Assembly: GCF_000298215.1 (NCBI RefSeq)
Contig: NZ_BAHD01000052.1
Location: forward strand, 1-51,150
Direction of reading: 5' to 3'
DNA from: Kineosphaera limosa NBRC 100340
GTDB taxonomy: Bacteria; Actinomycetota; Actinomycetes; Actinomycetales; Dermatophilaceae
DNA length: 51,150 bases
A program made the translations under genes and the position numbers. How positions within the stretch are numbered: the first letter of the stretch is position 1; every line of letters starts with the position of its first letter. A model generated the notes under the pieces. That model was given only the letters and a program-made list of their open reading frames with translations, was not told the DNA's origin and ran no database searches. Positions 48,502 to 51,150 of this stretch are shown one piece after another.

Positions 48502-49584
48502 TCAGGTGGTGCGGGCCGTCGAGAGGCGGGCCAGTTCCAGCAGCGCGTCGCGACCTTCGTCGCTGAGGCCGCGCACTGAATCCAGGGCTGTGAGGGCCCT
48601 GGTGGTACGGGCCTCGATCATCTCTTCGAGGGCGTCCAGCCCGCCGGAGTCACTGATGACCTCGCGTAGCTGCGCCACCTCCTCGTCGGTCAGATCCGCG
48701 CCCAGCCCGGCGCTCAGCTGCTGCGATTGGGCCGGTGTGGCGCGCTCCAGGGTGAGCGCCAGCAGCACCGTGTGTTTGCCTTCGCGCAGGTCGTCGCCGG
48801 CCGGTTTGCCGGTCTCCTGCGGGTCGCCGTAGACACCGAGGATGTCGTCGCGCAGCTGAAAGGCCTCGCCGATGTCGAGCCCGAAACGCGACAGGTGCTC
48901 GCGGTCCGCGGGGCCGACACCCCCCGCGTCGGCACCGATGAGCAGAGGTTGTTCGACGGAGTACTTGGCGCTCTTGTAGCGCACCACCTGCCGGGCGGCG
49001 GCGATGCGCTGCTCGTGACCCAGCGACGACCAGCCGCGCACGGAATGCAGGATGTCGAGGTACTGGCCCGCCATGAGCTGGGTGCGCATGCGGTCGAAGA
49101 CGGGCCGGGAGCGAGCGAGTTCGTCGCCACCCAGCCCGCTGGTTGCCATGATCTCCTCGCTCCAGACCAGGCACAGGTCGCCGGCCAGGATCGCCCCGGC
49201 CTGGCCGAAGCGGCCGGAGTCGCCGAGCCAGCCGTGCTTGGCGTGCGCGTCGCGCAGGTGCACGTGGGCGGTGGGGGCGCCGCGGCGGACGGCGCTGTCG
49301 TCCATGACGTCGTCGTGCAGCAGCGCGGCCGCCTGAAAGAACTCCATCGCACTGGCCGCCCGCAGGGCTGCTGCGTCGTGCTGCCCGCCCATCGCGCGGT
49401 ATCCCCAGTAGCAGAACGCGGCCCGCAGGCGTTTGCCGCCTTGCAGGAGTTGGGTGATGACCTCGAGCAGGCCAAGTCCGTCGTCCCCGAGCTCGGCGAG
49501 TACCTCCCGCTGGTGTGCCAGCTCGGTCTCGATTTCGGTCTGGACGCGACGACGCAGGTCGTGCAGGTCGCGTACACGGCTCAC
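48502..49584 (-). CDS. Polyprenyl (trans-isoprenyl) diphosphate synthase
   Basis: A 360-residue IdsA-like prenyltransferase that elongates isoprenoid diphosphates with IPP. The chain starts with QGGKRLRAAFCYWGYRA (GKR motif). The first Asp-rich motif is in ALLHDDVMDDSAVRRG (DDxxxDD-like), and the second is FQLRDDILGVYGDPQETGKP. YKSAKYSVEQPLLIGA contains the conserved KT-like position altered to KS. The product is probably GGPP or a longer prenyl chain for quinones, carotenoids or lipid carriers. GTG at 49584 has GGAAGGA upstream. It is divergent from metF, as in the mycobacterial idsA2-Rv2172c pair. Confidence 0.9.
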   Translation of the reverse strand: MSRVRDLHDLRRRVQTEIETELAHQREVLAELGDDGLGLLEVITQLLQGGKRLRAAFCYWGYRAMGGQHDAAALRAASAMEFFQAAALLHDDVMDDSAVRRGAPTAHVHLRDAHAKHGWLGDSGRFGQAGAILAGDLCLVWSEEIMATSGLGGDELARSRPVFDRMRTQLMAGQYLDILHSVRGWSSLGHEQRIAAARQVVRYKSAKYSVEQPLLIGADAGGVGPADREHLSRFGLDIGEAFQLRDDILGVYGDPQETGKPAGDDLREGKHTVLLALTLERATPAQSQQLSAGLGADLTDEEVAQLREVISDSGGLDALEEMIEARTTRALTALDSVRGLSDEGRDALLELARLSTARTT

Positions 49585-49636
49585 GGTGGGTCCTTCCGGA
49601 TGCTGGTGCCCGCAGCCTACGGTGTGCGGCCTCGCC

Positions 49637-49642
49637 TACGCT
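49637..49642 (+). promoter_or_regulatory. -10 box of a leaderless metF transcript
   Basis: TACGCT ends six bases before the ATG at 49649, with no ribosome-binding site. Confidence 0.5.
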
Positions 49643-49648
49643 GACCGC

Positions 49649-50611
49649 ATGCTCCATCGCCCATCCATCCCCGATCTGCTGCGCTCGGATCGCCCCGCGT
49701 TCAGCTTCGAGTTCTTTCCGCCCAAGGACGACGCCGCGGAGGCGACGCTGTGGGAGGCGATCCGTCGCATCGAGCAGGTCGACCCCGCGTTCGTCTCGGT
49801 GACCTATGGCGCCGGGGGCAGCACTCAGGACCGCACGGTCCGCATCACGGAGCAGATCGCGCAGGTCACGACGTTGGAGCCGATGGCTCACCTGACTTGC
49901 GTCGGGGCCTCGGTCGCGCAATTACGTGAGGTGATCGGCGCGTACGCGGCGGCCGGCATCCACAACGTTCTGGCGTTGCGCGGCGACCCGCCCGGTGACG
50001 CCCGCGCCACCTGGGCGCCGCACCCGCAGGGCCTGAGCCACGCCGACGACCTCGTGCGGCTGATCAGCTCGCTGGGCTCGTTCACGGTCGGGGTGGCGGC
50101 CTTTCCCGATGTGCACCCGGAGTCGCCGGACCTGGGTCACGACGTCGAGGTGCTCGTCCGCAAGGCCGACGCCGGCGCCCAGTTCGCCGTGACGCAGATG
50201 GTCTTCGACGCCGACACCTACCTGCGTCTACGTGACGAGGTGGCGGCCCGTCGGGAGCTGCCGATCGTGCCGGGTCTCATGCCGGTGACCAACTTCGCGC
50301 AGATCGCGCGCATGTCGCAGCTCATGGGTACGCCGCTGCCTGCGGCGGTCATCGCTCGGCTCCAGCCGCTGGCCGACGACCGGGCCGCGCTGCGCGCCGA
50401 GGGTGTCGCGATCGCCACCGAGCTGGGGGAGCGGATGCTCGCCGAGGGCGCCCCCGGCCTGCACTTCATCACCATGAACCGCTCGACCGCGACCCTGGAG
50501 GTGCTGGGCCGGCTCGGCGGCATCCCGACCGATTGCCAGCGGCGCATCCGCGCGGGTGCCCGCGCCAGCCGCCCGGTGGCCGCCGCTGCCAGCCCGGTTG
50601 GCGCGGCCTGA
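49649..50611 (+). CDS. metF: Methylenetetrahydrofolate reductase
   Basis: A 320-residue FAD-dependent TIM-barrel enzyme that reduces 5,10-methylene-THF to 5-methyl-THF for methionine synthesis. The catalytic Glu is in FSFEFFPPKDD; FVSVTYGAGGSTQDRT, AHLTCVG, NVLALRGDPPGD, and QFAVTQMVFDADTYLRL are classical motifs. The C-terminal 25 residues are Ala/Arg-rich and unlike the core. The B12 operon earlier in the window could support a B12-dependent methionine synthase using its product, although metH is not seen here. ATG at 49649 is supported by TACGCT six bases upstream. Confidence 0.93.
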   Translation: MLHRPSIPDLLRSDRPAFSFEFFPPKDDAAEATLWEAIRRIEQVDPAFVSVTYGAGGSTQDRTVRITEQIAQVTTLEPMAHLTCVGASVAQLREVIGAYAAAGIHNVLALRGDPPGDARATWAPHPQGLSHADDLVRLISSLGSFTVGVAAFPDVHPESPDLGHDVEVLVRKADAGAQFAVTQMVFDADTYLRLRDEVAARRELPIVPGLMPVTNFAQIARMSQLMGTPLPAAVIARLQPLADDRAALRAEGVAIATELGERMLAEGAPGLHFITMNRSTATLEVLGRLGGIPTDCQRRIRAGARASRPVAAAASPVGAA

Positions 50612-50660
50612 GGTGGGCGATCGCGGCGAGCGATCATCCTCGTTCAGGAACGGTCGATAG

Positions 50661-50882
50661 GACGCTCAGCGAGGCCTGCTCGGCCTCATCGTTGACCATA
50701 TCCCGGCGCTTGCAGCGCAGGGCGTAAAGGTCACCCTGGTCGACGCCGACGAGGAAACGAACTCGGTGCTCGTGGAGGTCAGTAGCGACGTGGCGCAGGC
50801 TGAAAAGGAACTCAGGCGCATTGCCGGGTCAGTGCCGATGACCGTCGTGACGTCGCAAACTCCGGTAATCCGACCCTATTGA
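50661..50882 (+). pseudogene. Possible coding remnant without start codon
   Basis: A frame open from 50661 to the TGA at 50880-50882 reads DAQRGLLGLIVDHIPALAAQ, then VKVTLVDADEETNSVLVEVS and ELRRIAGSVPMTVVTSQTPV. The alternation of hydrophobic strands and helix-like segments looks protein-like, but an in-frame TAG precedes it and the first ATG/GTG codon is about 50 codons in. Codon choice (AAG, GAA, AGT, GTA) is less GC-biased than the neighbours. It may be the 3' end of a truncated gene, or chance. I do not recognise the family. Confidence 0.35.
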
Positions 50883-51150
50883 CGGTGGCTTTCGCCAACT
50901 CCCGTGGTTCTCGGTCGTGCCCGTCGAGGGCAGGGAGTCTGGGGGCGCGTGACAGGGGATCGATAAAAGGATCAATAGCGTTCAGATGTGACGTAGATCA
51001 TGTCGCAAAGGTGCTGTGTTGCACCCTGGGTTCGCTTGCGGCCCAATGGAACTCATGGCCGGTCGAGTCAATTTGAATTTTATTGTGCCGCACCGGGATT
51101 CAGCGATTAGTAGCGTTGCTACTACAAATTATGTTCGATAGTGTTTCCCG
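50883..51150. other. Gene-free, AT-richer right edge
   Basis: No gene with convincing coding character is seen. Composition shifts clearly from about 50960, with ATAAAAGGATCAATAG and TTTGAATTTTATTG, against about 70% GC elsewhere. This is either the control region of a gene beyond the edge or the border of a transferred segment. Confidence 0.5.
51116..51144 (+). promoter_or_regulatory. Sigma-70-type promoter candidate with overlapping dyad
   Basis: TTGCTA at 51116 and TAGTGT at 51139 are separated by 17 bases, near-ideal spacing. The palindrome AGTAGC-GTT-GCTACT at 51109-51123 overlaps the -35 box and could be an operator. The gene it would serve lies beyond the right edge. Confidence 0.4.

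Noticed and set aside
1-51150. tRNA, rRNA and complete insertion-sequence genes
   Set aside because: No cloverleaf, rRNA segment or transposase motif was found on either strand by eye; a tRNAscan or Infernal run would be needed to exclude small RNAs fully.

Overview
The window is about 70% GC and almost every gene uses G/C-ending codons. Its content points to an actinobacterium: aa3/bc1 respiratory genes with a diheme QcrC, an MshEthA-free but DUF3043-containing gene set, a PASTA Ser/Thr kinase next to an Rv2175c-like regulator, class II DAHP synthase, and many leaderless GTG/ATG starts. From memory of gene order, the stretch from the DUF3043 gene to metF follows the Mycobacterium tuberculosis Rv2172c-Rv2206 block, but small lineage-specific genes suggest a Micrococcales relative rather than a mycobacterium. 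I cannot name the species.

Layout. (1) 1-3042: start of an unidentified gene on the left edge, then a divergent MarR regulator and ABC exporter sharing a palindromic operator, a repeat-rich spacer, and an unknown gene. (2) 3151-10026: a MITE-like inverted repeat, a cobalamin riboswitch, and a five-gene B12 operon whose genes all overlap (cobO, cobB, a CobE/CobC fusion, a BluB/CobT fusion, and CobA with a vestigial Met8-like domain). (3) 10165-16326: small proteins, DUF3043 protein, M20 dipeptidase, glycerate kinase, ErpA-type Fe-S carrier, adenosine kinase-like PfkB, and Aat. (4) 16604-26257: the cytochrome bc1-aa3 supercomplex in two facing operons (ctaC-ctaD-ctaF rightward; ctaE-qcrC-qcrA-qcrB leftward), with an L,D-transpeptidase and a small metalloprotease between them. 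(5) 26509-31822: degenerate receiver protein, trpD, stand-alone RAM regulator, DEDD exonuclease/UvrC-like fusion, a small Cys-rich protein, and a membrane-anchored zincin. (6) 31900-41675: long-chain acyl-CoA ligase, SRPBCC protein, Cys-rich protein, two tandem ROK glucokinases, esterase, an acyltransferase with an 18-residue-repeat helical tail, and a MacS-type two-component pair. (7) 41818-50611: aroG, a SUOX-fold protein, PknL-type kinase, LysM lytic transglycosylase, Rv2175c-like DNA-binding protein, polyprenyl diphosphate synthase, metF. (8) 50612-51150: no intact gene; a possible coding remnant and an AT-richer promoter-like tail.

The functions fit together as B12 assembly from cobyrinate onwards plus lower-ligand synthesis and attachment, the complete respiratory III-IV supercomplex, aromatic amino-acid entry (aroG, trpD), lipid activation and acylation, and cell-wall maintenance under a PASTA kinase. 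The most unusual points are the BluB-CobT fusion that keeps a perfect ribosome-binding site and ATG at its internal junction, the CobE-CobC fusion, the repeat-tailed acyltransferase, the inverted-repeat element in front of the B12 riboswitch, and a recurrent -10 box placed exactly 6-7 nt before start codons.
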